Below, piece by piece: positions 33,078 through 42,642 of a stretch of 64,000 bases of DNA. Under the pieces are notes generated by a model. It saw only the letters and a program-made list of their open reading frames with translations. It was not told where the DNA came from and ran no database searches. Both the position numbers and the translations under genes were made by a program. How positions within the stretch are numbered: position 1 is the stretch's first letter; the number at the start of each line of letters is the position of its first letter. The DNA is from Culex pipiens pallens (taxonomy: Eukaryota; Arthropoda; Insecta; Diptera; Culicidae): positions 130,724,689 through 130,788,688 of the forward strand of contig NC_068938.1 of assembly GCF_016801865.2 (NCBI RefSeq). Reading direction: 5' to 3'.

Positions 33078-34170
33078 CTCAAACGTTCGGCACTACGAGG
33101 CGTATGAACCGCGGGGAAACCTACAGGGACTTTCTTTGCATTATGAGCTATCCAAGGTGTGGTAGACTGCGAGGAGCAGTAACCAGCTCGGAGCTCGAAA
33201 TAAAGTAGACAAGTCGCCTTGATGTTCCAGCCGAAAAGACTCCTTTTTGTTTATTTGAACTCGGGTATTTATACTAGTCAAATTTGTTGCATCACATGTA
33301 ATTTGAGTGGTGACACTTACGTGCTACAGTATAGACTTCTGGAGTTGGCTTGTACTGGGTTGAACCCTTGCGCTGGCTCAGCAGGAGTCAGCGTCCCGGC
33401 CAATTGTCGATGAACCGAAATATGGTTCGAAAAAGGCTATACGCAAGCATCAGCAATTATGCTTGCGCCAAGTGGTTCTAACTGTGTGTGGGCTCTACAG
33501 CCAGGCAGGGTTTGTGTTTTGAAAGACAAAACCTGGTCTTGTTGTGCGAGGTCCGGGCATGGTAATACAAATGGAAAATAAGTGTGAATGGGTATGTTGG
33601 GAATGCAGTGGTGTTCAGACTATTACAGGAGGTTGCGGGTAAGCTTCCAGAACTTGTTTCTGCTGTTGTCCAGCGTCCTTAGCAAGGAGCCGAAGTTTTT
33701 GTAGCGGTGTTCGGCGCTTTCAAAAAATAAAAAAATTAAAAATAGTGTTTTTTTTTTGCAAATCAAGTTTTAGTGACAAAAAGTTAAATAAAAAATCACC
33801 ATTTTTTTTACCGTGTATCATTTTTTTCCAGTGTAGTCCGTATCCATACCTACAACTTTGCCGAAAACACCAAATCGATCAAAAAATTCCTTCAAAAGAT
33901 ACAGATTTTTGAATTTTCATACATCATTTTTGTATGGACAGCTATCAAATTTGTATGGAAAATTTTATGGACAAACTAATGATGCAAAATGGCTTCTTTG
34001 GGCATACCGAAGGCACCAAAAAAGTTTCAGTCGGATTAAAAAATACAAAAATAATTAAAATTCTGAAAAAAATACCGATTTCGTAGAGAATTGCTCAGGT
34101 ACAAGCTGCAATTTTTCACGGAATTTCCCAAAATGAAACAAGCCAACCTCAAGTATGCTTATTTTCCTAA
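33078..34170. other. Unassigned spacer between Jockey relic and Fgop2
   Basis: 33078-33210 contains an AATAAAG and short plus frames of unknown origin. 33740-34100 is AT-rich and of the kind repeated in insect genomes (poly-T runs, tttttgtatgga), but I have no second copy in the window. No gene recognised. Confidence 0.35.
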
Positions 34171-34180
34171 ACGTTATTTC

Positions 34181-34186
34181 TTTATT
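34181..34186 (-). terminator. Polyadenylation signal candidate for Fgop2
   Basis: TTTATT on the plus strand reads AATAAA on the minus strand, about 590 bp past the stop codon. The intervening DNA has no other gene and is a plausible 3' UTR. Confidence 0.5.
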
Positions 34187-34775
34187 TGATTATTTGACGA
34201 CAGGTAGTGGGTTACAATAAAATCTAATTAAAAAGAAGATGAAAAAAAGGGTAATCGGCACAGACACTGGAACACGCTCTCTGCTTGAATTTCATTGCTT
34301 TTTTTCGCACGCACAATTTGCCATCATCTGTACCGTTTGTGAGGAGCCGAAACTATCGAATTAACAAATACAAAAAAAAACTAGAATGCAAAAATGCTCG
34401 AGAGTGCACGTCAAAAATGTGGGTTTTGATTTTTGTTTAATGTGTTTGTGGGTGGGTGGATTTATGGAGGTGCTCGCTAAAAAGTTTCAACTTATAATGC
34501 TTCTTATCTTTTTTTTTTGTCTCAATTTTCTAACACAAAACCTATTCTCTACCAAGGCGTAATCGTGCACGTGTGTGGGTTAGTGTGGGTGAGTCGTTGA
34601 ATTGGATGATTTTGAAACGTTTAAAACTTTCGCGCGATTAAATTACTGTGAATGATGATATCGGTCCCCCTTTCGTTCGAGTTGATCCGTGTGCGGGTTT
34701 CCCGCAAAGTTACAGCAAAGCCGATTGGCAGCAGAAGAAGACCGAGGACACCTGGCCGTTGTCGTCGGAATCACG

Positions 34776-35615
34776 TCACGAGAGGGGACTACTGGAGCTA
34801 GTGGCCGTCGTGGAGGCCGACGCCGCAGCAGCGGCCGCGGCGGCAGCAGCTTTCGACGAGGCCGGGCTGACCTTGATCGTGCCCGTGTTGGAGGTCGAGC
34901 TGAAGTGGTGCGTGGGCGTTTCGGCGGACGTGGTCGTGGCCGTTTCGGGTTCGGTTTTTGGAGTTGTTACGGCCGGTGGCGGATCGCTCGGTTCGCCGTC
35001 GGTTTGGGTTGACTTGTCGTCGACTAGGATTTTCTGCCCGTTGGAACCGTACTTGTGGGAGATTTCCAGCAGCTCGCGGAGCCCCTTGTTCTCGGTGATG
35101 AGCTTGCTCAGGAACTCCTGCTCCTGGTGGAACTTTTCCTCGTCCATTTGCGAGGCTCGCTGCATGACGGCGGCCATTTCCTGGATCTTTTGCGTCTGCT
35201 GGCGGATCACCTCGTCCTTGCGCTCCGTAAACTGCTGATGCTTGCTGAACGCCTCCACAAAGTTGACCTTCGTGTTGAGGATCTTGCTCTGCGTGTGCTC
35301 CCGGTACTTGGACATGATATGTTCCAGCGCGTGCTGATGGTCCTCGAGGGCGGCCTTCAACAGCCGGTTCTCCTGCTGGATCTCCCGAATCTGCGGGTTC
35401 TCCTGGTGAATGATGGTGATGAGTTGGTTGTTCGAGCGTTCGCGGGCCAGCTTGTTCAGAATGTCAATATCATCCTGGAACTGGCGCATCGATTCAATCT
35501 GCTTGTTGACCGACTCGGACTCGAGCAACAGCGAATCTCCCAGCGCCTCGCGGTCCTTGAGCCGGTTCGCGATCCGCTTCGCGTCCAGGATGATCTGCTC
35601 AAACGTTACGGACAT
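34776..35615 (-). CDS. Fgop2: FGFR1OP2/SIKE family coiled-coil protein
   Basis: A single exon of 279 residues starting MSVTFEQIILDAKRIANRL. Residues 1-190 are the conserved family core: long coiled coil with LLLESESVNKQIESM, ITIIHQENPQIREIQ, ALEDHQHALEHIMSKYR and LITENKGLRELLEISHKYG. Proteins of this family join the STRIPAK phosphatase complex, and SIKE also restrains TBK1/IKK-epsilon in vertebrates; both are family knowledge. The tail is divergent and low complexity, with a STQTDGE motif of LC8-binding shape, a run of ten alanines and a Ser/Thr-rich end. Other plus-strand frames are shadows. ATG at 35615 is in good context and matches the usual family start. Confidence 0.93.
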   Translation of the reverse strand: MSVTFEQIILDAKRIANRLKDREALGDSLLLESESVNKQIESMRQFQDDIDILNKLARERSNNQLITIIHQENPQIREIQQENRLLKAALEDHQHALEHIMSKYREHTQSKILNTKVNFVEAFSKHQQFTERKDEVIRQQTQKIQEMAAVMQRASQMDEEKFHQEQEFLSKLITENKGLRELLEISHKYGSNGQKILVDDKSTQTDGEPSDPPPAVTTPKTEPETATTTSAETPTHHFSSTSNTGTIKVSPASSKAAAAAAAAAASASTTATSSSSPLS

Positions 35616-36330
35616 TTCGCGCTGCTACTTGAACAAGTTTGTTATCTAAAATGAAAGAGAATTGGGTGAGTTGTTTTTGTTACGATCGGTTCTTGTTCCG
35701 ACATGGTCCCATGCGCCCGAGAACAATATTCGCGCTCAGTCGAGCATTGAACATAACATAAAGCGAGCATTGTGCAATGCTGCTGGGAGGAACATAGAAA
35801 AAGGTTACATACTAGGGGAAGCGAACCTATCTTCAACCTTCTGTGTTTTCTTAAACCTCAAGCACCACTAACCCTAGTTCCAATACCTAAAATATGTTCT
35901 CCGCGCCTCAAAAGACCGCGTCCGTGTGGTGGGACCAATTTCCGGAACAACAATTCTGCACTGCAAGCGATCCGGTCCAAATTTACATTCTTTTCACTTG
36001 CGACCCCCTTTTTTCCACAGACTGCGCCTTTGTCCACGACGGCTGATTTGGGGTTTTCCGCGATATCGGGGACACGCTTTCCACGAAACAATATCACAAT
36101 CGCAGGGGGATTTCACCGAAAAAGAAATTCAACTTGCTTTTCGTGCGTTTCGGTGCGAATTTAAACCCGAAATTGCGGAATTTTCCAGCTGACTGGCTGG
36201 TTTGGTTGGTGGCCCCGAGCAAGGAATTTGCGACTTTGACGACGACGGGTTGAGATTTTTGCTGGCATTCTCCTTTGCGCTGACAGTTCGTGGCCACCAG
36301 GGCGCAAGGCTGTATATCTGCACGGAGAAT
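35616..36330 (-). promoter_or_regulatory. 5' region of Fgop2
   Basis: Between the start codon and a MITE. GC content near 36000-36300 is raised; probably promoter and 5' UTR, perhaps with an intron ending near 35645. Small frames on both strands overlap each other and show no domain. Confidence 0.4.
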
Positions 36331-36335
36331 CAGCA

Positions 36336-36425
36336 TTACACTTTTTGCAGTTCGATTTTACACCACCGACTAGTTTCAACCCTCGAACTGAAAAAGGTGT
36401 AAAATGCGAACTGCAAAAAGTGTAA
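36336..36425. repeat. Palindromic MITE remnant
   Basis: acactttttgcagttcg..ttttacacc at 36336-36364 is complementary to 36396-36425. The phrase gaactgaaaaaggtgtaa is repeated at about 36385 and 36455. Some words recur at 40990-41080 (tttacacgaaat), so it may belong to a related family. Confidence 0.6.
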
Positions 36426-36559
36426 AAGTTACACCTTTACCAGTTCAGGGGTCCGAACTGAAAAAGGTGTAACTTTTGGACTTAGAAAATTTTTGAAGAT
36501 TCTGCGGAATCGTTTCACTCGCTGTCAAATCGGGACTTAGTGCAATTTGAATTCTGGTG

Positions 36560-37010
36560 GTCAGAGGAGTTGAAATGGTAAGTTTTGCACCAATTTGGGA
36601 GCAGTTGCCGGAAAAGGCACCATTCCGGTTCCCCCAGACCGGAAAACCAAGAATTCCGGGCCAGTGAATGTTTTTGTGGCCGGATTCGGTTGATTTCCTG
36701 GTTCATCGGTCTGGGGGAAGCGAAATTCTATCTTCCGGCAGGAACTTGTACAAATCTGTCGGTTGCGGCAGGAAAGTGCAAGATTTCGGTTCCCCCAGAC
36801 CGGATAACCAAGAATTCAAACGAATCCGGCCACAAAAACATTCACTGACCTGTAATTCTTGGTTTTCCGGTCTGGGGGAACCGAAATCTTGCACTTTCCT
36901 GCCGCAACCGACAGATTTGTTTAAGATCCTGCCGGAAGATAGAATTTCGCTTCCCCCAGACCGATGAACCAAGAAATCAACCGAATCCGGCCACAAAAAC
37001 ATTTGGGACA
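36560..37010. repeat. Inverted modules of the GGTCTGGGGGAA repeat
   Basis: The words ggttcccccagaccgg and ccggtctgggggaacc alternate, with arms of about 165 bp centred near 36825 that are almost perfectly complementary. Modules of the same repeat form a head-to-tail array at 37855-38645. Apparent frames on both strands are symmetry artefacts. Confidence 0.8.
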
Positions 37011-37130
37011 CGCCCTCAAAACGAATTTCCAGGAATTTTTGAATGCTGTTCTGGAAGAAGTGCAAATCTATCTTCCGGCGGGATTTTCAAACTTAAAACT
37101 AACCTTAAATTATCTCTTTTTTATTATTAG

Positions 37131-37408
37131 GTGCTGCACTCCATGGCGCTGGCGAAGGAGAAGACGCGCATCGTGCTGGCCGGTGACCACATGCAAATGT
37201 CCCCGGAGCTGTTATCGAACTATGCCAAGGAGCGCAAGTTGGACATTTCGCTGCTGGAGCGCCTGTACGATCACTACCCGAACGATTTCCCGTGCAAGAT
37301 CTTGCTGTGCGAAAACTACCGAGCGCACGAAGCGATCATCAAGTTTACGTCGGAGCTGTTCTACGAGCAGAAGCTGATCACGTCCGGCAAGCAGCTGAAA
37401 CACGAAAG
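37131..37408 (+). pseudogene. HELZ: Isolated HELZ helicase exon
   Basis: Preceded by ttattattag and ending before a weak donor gttggt, this exon encodes 92 residues reading IVLAGDHMQMSPELLS, LLERLYDHYP and ILLCENYRAHEAIIKF. These are superfamily 1 helicase motifs III-IV of HELZ (AGDxxQ and ENYRxH), an RNA-regulating helicase with a CCCH zinc finger. No HELZ exon precedes it in the window, and the expected following exon (PLTFFTA.. in the family) is missing. It is therefore either one real exon of a gene fractured by repeats or assembly, or a duplicated fragment. The reading frame itself is undamaged. Confidence 0.75.
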
Positions 37409-37482
37409 GTTGGTTTGAAATGATTATTTTCGTAAGGATTTTTTTTCTAAACTCAATCTTGCCTCTTCCAAAACTTGTCAGC

Positions 37483-37822
37483 AGATTCGTCCCCAGATGG
37501 CACAGCACCTGAAGGCCAGGGCCGACCGTTGATTCCACCGCCGATGAGGAGTCCGGTCCAGCAGCAGCAGCAACAGTAACAACCCAGCCAGCCAGCCCTT
37601 CCGAACTACGGCTCATTCCCACCCCACCACCAGCCCCAACATCCACGCCATCAGCTTCACCAGAACCACATTCGCCCGGTGATGGGCGGCGGCGGTCCCA
37701 TCAGCCCAAGTTCGTCTACCGACTTGATGGCATCGATTACGGCCTGTGCCGCTTCGCAAATGCAAATGCCCCCTCAGCAGCAACAGCAGCAGCAGGTTGT
37801 AGCGGCGGTGCACCAACTATAG
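37483..37822 (+). pseudogene. Gln/Pro/His-rich tail resembling the HELZ C-terminus
   Basis: One frame runs RPLIPPPMRSPVQQQQQ, a TAA at 37577, then PSQPALPNYGSFPPHH, MASITACAASQMQMP and ends VVAAVHQL-stop. The composition matches the disordered tail of HELZ, but low complexity makes this weak. It is not in frame with the exon 70 bp upstream, so exons are missing or the locus is dead. Confidence 0.45.
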
Positions 37823-37854
37823 TGCAAATTTGGAGCTGGTGGCAAAAGAAAGTG

Positions 37855-38645
37855 CTTAGGTAAGTTTAGCTTCGAGTTGCCGAAAAGGCAAGATTCCACT
37901 TTCCCTAACACTTAAGTGACCGGTTTCGGTTAGATTCTTGGTTCCCCGGTCTGGGGGAAGCGGAATTGTATCTTCCGGAATAATTCTTGGCAATCTGCCG
38001 GCCAAAATCGGGGAACGCAAGATTTCGCTTCCCCCAAACCGCAGAACGTAGAATTCTGTATCGGTGCCCCTTTTGCGGCCGATTTTTTTGTGAGATTCTT
38101 GGTTCCCCGGTCTGGGGGAACCAGATTTGAACCTTCCGGCACAATTCCTGGCAATGTGTCGGCTAAAATCCGGAATTGCATGATTCCGTCCGCTTCCCTA
38201 AAACCAGACAACGAAGAATTCCGAAACGGTGGACCATTTGTGACCGGTTTCCGTGTGAACCGTAGAATTCGTTCTTCCGGAATGTTTTTGAGAATCTGTC
38301 GGCCAAAATCGGGAAATGCATGATTCCGCATCCCCCAACCGGATCATAGAGAATTCTGGGCTGGTTAACACTTTTATGGCCAGTCTCGATTAAATGGTTG
38401 ATTCTCCGGTCTGAGGGAGGCGGAATTGTACCTTCCGGCAATGTTTTTTTGAAATCTGTCTGCCAAGAGCTGGAAATTAAAGATTTCGATTCCCCCAAGC
38501 CGGAAACGAAGAACTGCGGGCTGGTGAACACTTTTGTAATCAATTCCGGTTAAATTTTTGGTTCCCCGGTCTGGGGGAAGCGGAATTGTATCTACCGGCA
38601 ATGATTTTTCGAAGTCGGCCAAGATCGGAAAAGGCAAGAAGACAT
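37855..38645 (+). repeat. Tandem array of about 170-180 bp GGTCTGGGGGAA repeats
   Basis: At least four degenerate units, each with ttcttggttccccggtctgg, ggaattgtatcttccgg, aatctgtcggccaaaatcgg and cgattcccccaagccgg. Each unit is itself partly symmetrical. The same modules are inverted at 36560-37010 on the other side of the HELZ exon. Confidence 0.8.
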
Positions 38646-38689
38646 ACAACTAACACAATCCATTATTTTTTTCACCAGACAACCCGGTT

Positions 38690-39970
38690 CAGTTTGAGTC
38701 CCGGCCGATTTGAGTCCGGCACGAATCAGGTGCGCGTCGGCTGGACCCTCGGGGAAGAAATCGCTCAATTCCAGCGAAGCTGCTCAAGAAAGCGGAAAAA
38801 ACATCATCAGCAGTAGCAGCTACAACTACAGTAACTATAAGTGCTCCGTCTCACCGGATGTCCCCACCCGCAAGCACAAAAAGTCTCGCCGATCCTCGTC
38901 GTCGGAGTACATCCGCGAAATCACAAGCAAGTCGTCCCGCTGGTCCCGTCCCCCCTCTACTACAGCAGAAGCCGGAACAAGCACGAAGCGTCTCTTTCAC
39001 CGGTGTGAACCAGCAACAAGTCCACCCGTCACCATCTCCCGTCAGCAGCGTTTCTTGATTCCAAACGCGATCGTCCCTCTCACCGGTCAGCCGCAGCAAG
39101 TACGCGGTGAGGTGGCGTCCTCACGCTGGCTGCGGCGGTCTCAGATGCTTTAGAAGGAGTTGACCAGAACCAACAGTGTACAATCCAAACCGGCGAGGAC
39201 TCCCGAGACGAACAGTTACGTGACGGTAAGTATGTCGTTCTCACTAGTAATTATTTAATTTAACTGATAAAATGTATGTTTCCCGCTTTCCAGGTTGCAC
39301 CCGCTGCAGCAAGAGCAGCTACCAAAAACCTAAAATTATGGAGAGAGGAAACAAACGCGAATGCGACGAATACGACGAAGAACCATTCCGGAAGATGCTC
39401 GTCCCGTTCGCGCTTTAGACTTGGCTCCGAAAGCCGCAGATGATCCGGAAGTCGTGGAGCTTGGTAAGTTTCCATCAAACATTTTCAGCCATCAACCTCT
39501 CATCTTCATTTTATTAATAGCGCAACTTTCCCGGAACCGTGTACGGAAGTGCCAAATCCTGCATAGATGGAGGCCCTGGCACAAGAGGTGGCCTTGAGTC
39601 TGGAGAGCGTGCTCAACCAATATCGACCAGTAGCGTCTCTCCTCTTCATGAATGGTGCTGAAGTGCTGTCGCAATCTCTTGCGCACCCACAACCCTCACA
39701 TTCCCCTCCTTCCCCTGGTCGACTCCTGGACGGTCTGCTCAACTCCAGTTCCGGAGAATGATGCTTCCAAACGCGACCCGGATTGAACGTCCCCGGCAGT
39801 TAAAGGACACCTAACCACAATGGAACGAAGCCAAGAAATAGTCCGCACTCGCACTGTGGAGATCGACAGTGGCAGTGAGACCATTCGCAACCATTACGTG
39901 AAGAGCGTGACCGAACCAAACGGAAGTTGTCCTGCAGGCCGTTAGTCGTGCCTGCTAGGTATGTTCCCAT
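38690..39970 (+). pseudogene. Exon-like segments of an unidentified gene, frames broken
   Basis: GC-rich blocks are separated by short AT-rich gaps with donor/acceptor words (gacggtaagt at 39222, ttccag at about 39293, cttggtaagt at about 39462, taggtatgtt at about 39957). Translations are Ser/Arg-rich (TRKHKKSRRSSSSEYI, then VSDALEGVDQNQQ and MERSQEIVRTRTVEI), yet every frame meets a stop within a block. I do not recognise the protein. Best read as a decayed gene or captured exons. Confidence 0.4.
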
Positions 39971-40284
39971 AAAGCAAATTTAGAAATCAATCTTTCAACT
40001 TTATTTTATTCACAGCGCAGCAGCCACTCCGTAAGACGTTTTCTGTCATGCTCCAGTTCACGCTAGCATTCCGGGTCGAGTGCCCCCCAACCCCGATCTA
40101 CTCGGACAATCCGCAGGCCCCGAACCGGGAAAAATGTCCGACTGAGCGATTTGAAGTTAAAGGGCAGTCGGGTGCGTAGCCTCATAGCATAGCTATCCCA
40201 AGCGCCGAAAGAAAACAAGGCCCTTGCACGAAATCCGCCGGCGGTCCGTGACCAAAAGCACAGAAATGTACAACCTTGACTATT

Positions 40285-40460
40285 CTGCCGATGCCGACGG
40301 ACTGAAGAAAAATCGCGCGTTCCACAAGTTTCACACACCGCGGCGGAAACCTGGCCGAGCTGCTGGACATGAAGTGAAGACCGACGTTCACGACGTTCCG
40401 GAGATGGTCGGTTCCACCATTGGTATCTACAATGACAAATTGACCATAAAGCAGTCCGCT
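40285..40460 (+). pseudogene. RPS15 (uS19) ribosomal protein relic
   Basis: ADADGLKKNRAFHKF, a frameshift, HRGGNLAELLDMK, a gap, then KTDVHDVPEMVGSTIGIYND. These match in order the start and the PEMVG signature of ribosomal protein S15, where about 55 residues between them are deleted. Not functional. It is preceded by exon-like sequence on the same strand, so whether it arose by retrotransposition is unclear. Confidence 0.5.
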
Positions 40461-40622
40461 GCTGAAGGGCGTGTACAACGAGAAAAGACTATTACAGTAT
40501 TGTGAAATCAGCCGTTTTTCATTAATTTATTGTATTCATAGAATTTTAAATAAATAAATACCTTGTTCAATCTATTTAAATTGAAATTTAATTTCTCCAA
40601 AGTATTCCAAAGAAAATCCTAA

Positions 40623-40928
40623 TGGCCTATCTACAATCACTTAGCTTAGAACATCTAAGTAAAGTAGTTACTTAGGAAAGTACGCAACTTACGGCCGTCA
40701 TCCACAATCAACTTAGAAATTTTGCTGGGCTGATATACGTTGCTATGCAGTTGTTTGTTTACCTTTGATATTGAAACGTCAACTTACCGTAGATTTTGAA
40801 ATTTTTCAAACCATACGTCAGTTTCTAATTTGATTACTTTTCCATTGTAGAAGCTCGGCTTCATTTCCATTGATTCAAATTCCTAAGCTAAGTGAAATTT
40901 TCTAAGCTAAGTGATTGTAGATAGGCCA
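40623..40928. mobile_element. 306-bp MITE with TAA duplication
   Basis: tggcctatctacaatcactt at the left and its complement at the right, inverted repeats of about 29 bp. TAA flanks it (40620-40622 and 40929-40931). A 3-bp TWA-type duplication is characteristic of PIF/Harbinger elements. Confidence 0.8.
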
Positions 40929-41260
40929 TAAAACGCCCAAATCTAGGCAATATGCAATTTTCACCCGGTGAAACATTTCAATTTCGATTTTACACGAAAT
41001 CCAGTTCGACCCCTCTTACACGAAAGTATGTAATCGTACCTGAACTGAATTTCGTGTAATCGAACTCGATTTCGTGTAATGCCTATCCTCCGTGCAGGGC
41101 GCGCGTTGAAAGAAGGGGGAAGGAAATGTTTCAGGGTGGTATGCAGCGAGTCGTATTGTTAAATATAATATTTTTTGTGGATTTTCTTTTTGAAACGTTT
41201 CATAGGTGTTTTTACATGCAATGTCGATGAAACGTTTAGCGGGTAAAGTTTTTCTTTGTT
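40929..41260. other. Spacer with TTTACACGAAAT repeats
   Basis: Contains several direct and inverted copies of ttcgtgtaat between 40990 and 41080. No gene. Confidence 0.4.
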
Positions 41261-41263
41261 CAA

Positions 41264-41598
41264 AGGGCTTTTGTTAATTTGATTTGGTTAACCGCGGTGG
41301 ATTTTCTTGAAATAATTCGAACTGTCAAAAATCCACCAAAGCATATACCACATTGATCGCACAAAAATCTGTGGTAGAAAAATCGTGCTTTCCATTTCAT
41401 TAGGGCACAAAACTTTTGTAAACAAGAGTGTATCCCCTTCACACCTTATGCAAACTGTCATTCGAGTGAAAGGGATTCACTATTGTTTACAAAAGTTATG
41501 TGCCCTTTTGAAATGTTAAGCTCCAAATATCCACCGGTAGATGCTTTGGTGGATTTTTGACAGTTCAAATTATGTCAAGAAAATCCACCAAAAGCCCT
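41264..41598. mobile_element. Foldback MITE with a second foldback nested inside
   Basis: Outer arms: agggcttttg .. ggtggattttcttga .. actgtcaaaaatccacc, about 75 bp, mirrored at the right end. The inner one (41393-41516) has ends catttcattagggcacaaaa and mirror. Each has its own symmetry, so the inner one inserted later. Confidence 0.7.
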
Positions 41599-41675
41599 AT
41601 GATGAACCTCAGCCACCAACTGACAGCGGATCTTTTTTCCGCTGCTTTGTGATTGTTGTTCTGATTTAATGTAAG

Positions 41676-41850
41676 GTATGCACTTCGGAAGAAAGCGGTC
41701 AAGAAAAATTTCAAATGGGCAGCAGCGGCAACGAAAGCAAGCCAGATAGGGTGAAGAAAAGCCCCAAGAAAACGCTCCCTCTCCTTTGATCTTCTGTTCG
41801 TAAAGCTGTTTCTTGACCCCTTTCCTTCCGATCTCCAGACTAGCCTTAAG
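41676..41850 (+). mobile_element. GATCGGAAGG MITE copy
   Basis: cttcggaagaaagcggtcaa at the left and cccctttccttccgatc at the right, with the shared gtgaagaaaagccccaagaa core. Confidence 0.75.
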
Positions 41851-42090
41851 GGATGAGCGAGTAAGAAATATTTTTATTTTCGTTTGCTCCATTCTCTCTC
41901 TTTCACACCCTTACTGTGTTGCTAGTTAATGAGAAAAAATCCAGCAGTGTTGCTAGCTGCAGCATTAATTGCCTGCATTTCAGCAAAGCCTACAGCAATT
42001 GTTTTAGAGCTCATTTGTGTTGACCTGAGCTGTTTTTATGACTAGCTAGCTGGTGAATGCTGATGAACAGCTAATTTATGATTTCTTTTA

Positions 42091-42275
42091 AAGCGGTATA
42101 CGCACTTCGGAAGGAACCGGTCAAGAAAAAAATCAAATGGGCGGCAGCGGCAGCGCAAGCAAGTCAGAGAGGGTGAAGAAAAGCCCCAAGAAATCGCTCC
42201 CTCTTCTTTGTTCTGTTGTTCGTAAAGCTGTTTCTTGACCCCTTTCCTTCCGATCTGCATACTAGACTTAATGCT
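42091..42275 (+). mobile_element. GATCGGAAGG MITE, most complete copy
   Basis: Uninterrupted: agcggtatacgcacttcgg .. gatctgcatactag. Inverted ends of about 30 bp. It serves as the reference for the interrupted copies at 5337-6144, 26012-26310 and 42590-44770. TTAA-like bases flank it. Confidence 0.8.
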
Positions 42276-42642
42276 GGATGGTTACTTGGGAAACCCTCGA
42301 GTGCACTAAAATATGTTGGATTCGTTAGTTGTGGGCGAGGGTCTGGCGGTGAATCAATTTAAGTAATGGCTATTGTCATGCCCTTTGAGTTTTGCTGTGA
42401 GCAAATGGATGGCCACAACGCACGCCACAAAGGTCCTAAAGTCAAAAAAGGTGAATGTTATTGTCCATTTCTCTCAACATAACACGCCGCGTGGCATTTC
42501 AGATTATGCTGCAGATATTGTTGCCAGCGATTTTCTGCACTTTTAGTGCAATAAAAATGAATAAAAAACATACCTGACAAAAATGACAAGCGATTAGACT
42601 AGTATGGAGATCGGAAGGAAAGGGGTCAAGAAACAGCAGAAC

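Noticed and set aside
31655..33165. Several plus-strand frames of up to 186 codons
   Set aside because: Antisense to the Jockey reverse transcriptase, whose motifs fix the coding strand.
34648..35654. Plus-strand frames of about 200 codons
   Set aside because: Antisense to Fgop2; leucine- and valine-rich composition is typical of antisense coiled coil.
36703..37065. Overlapping 99-120 codon frames on both strands
   Set aside because: Created by the symmetrical GGTCTGGGGGAA modules.
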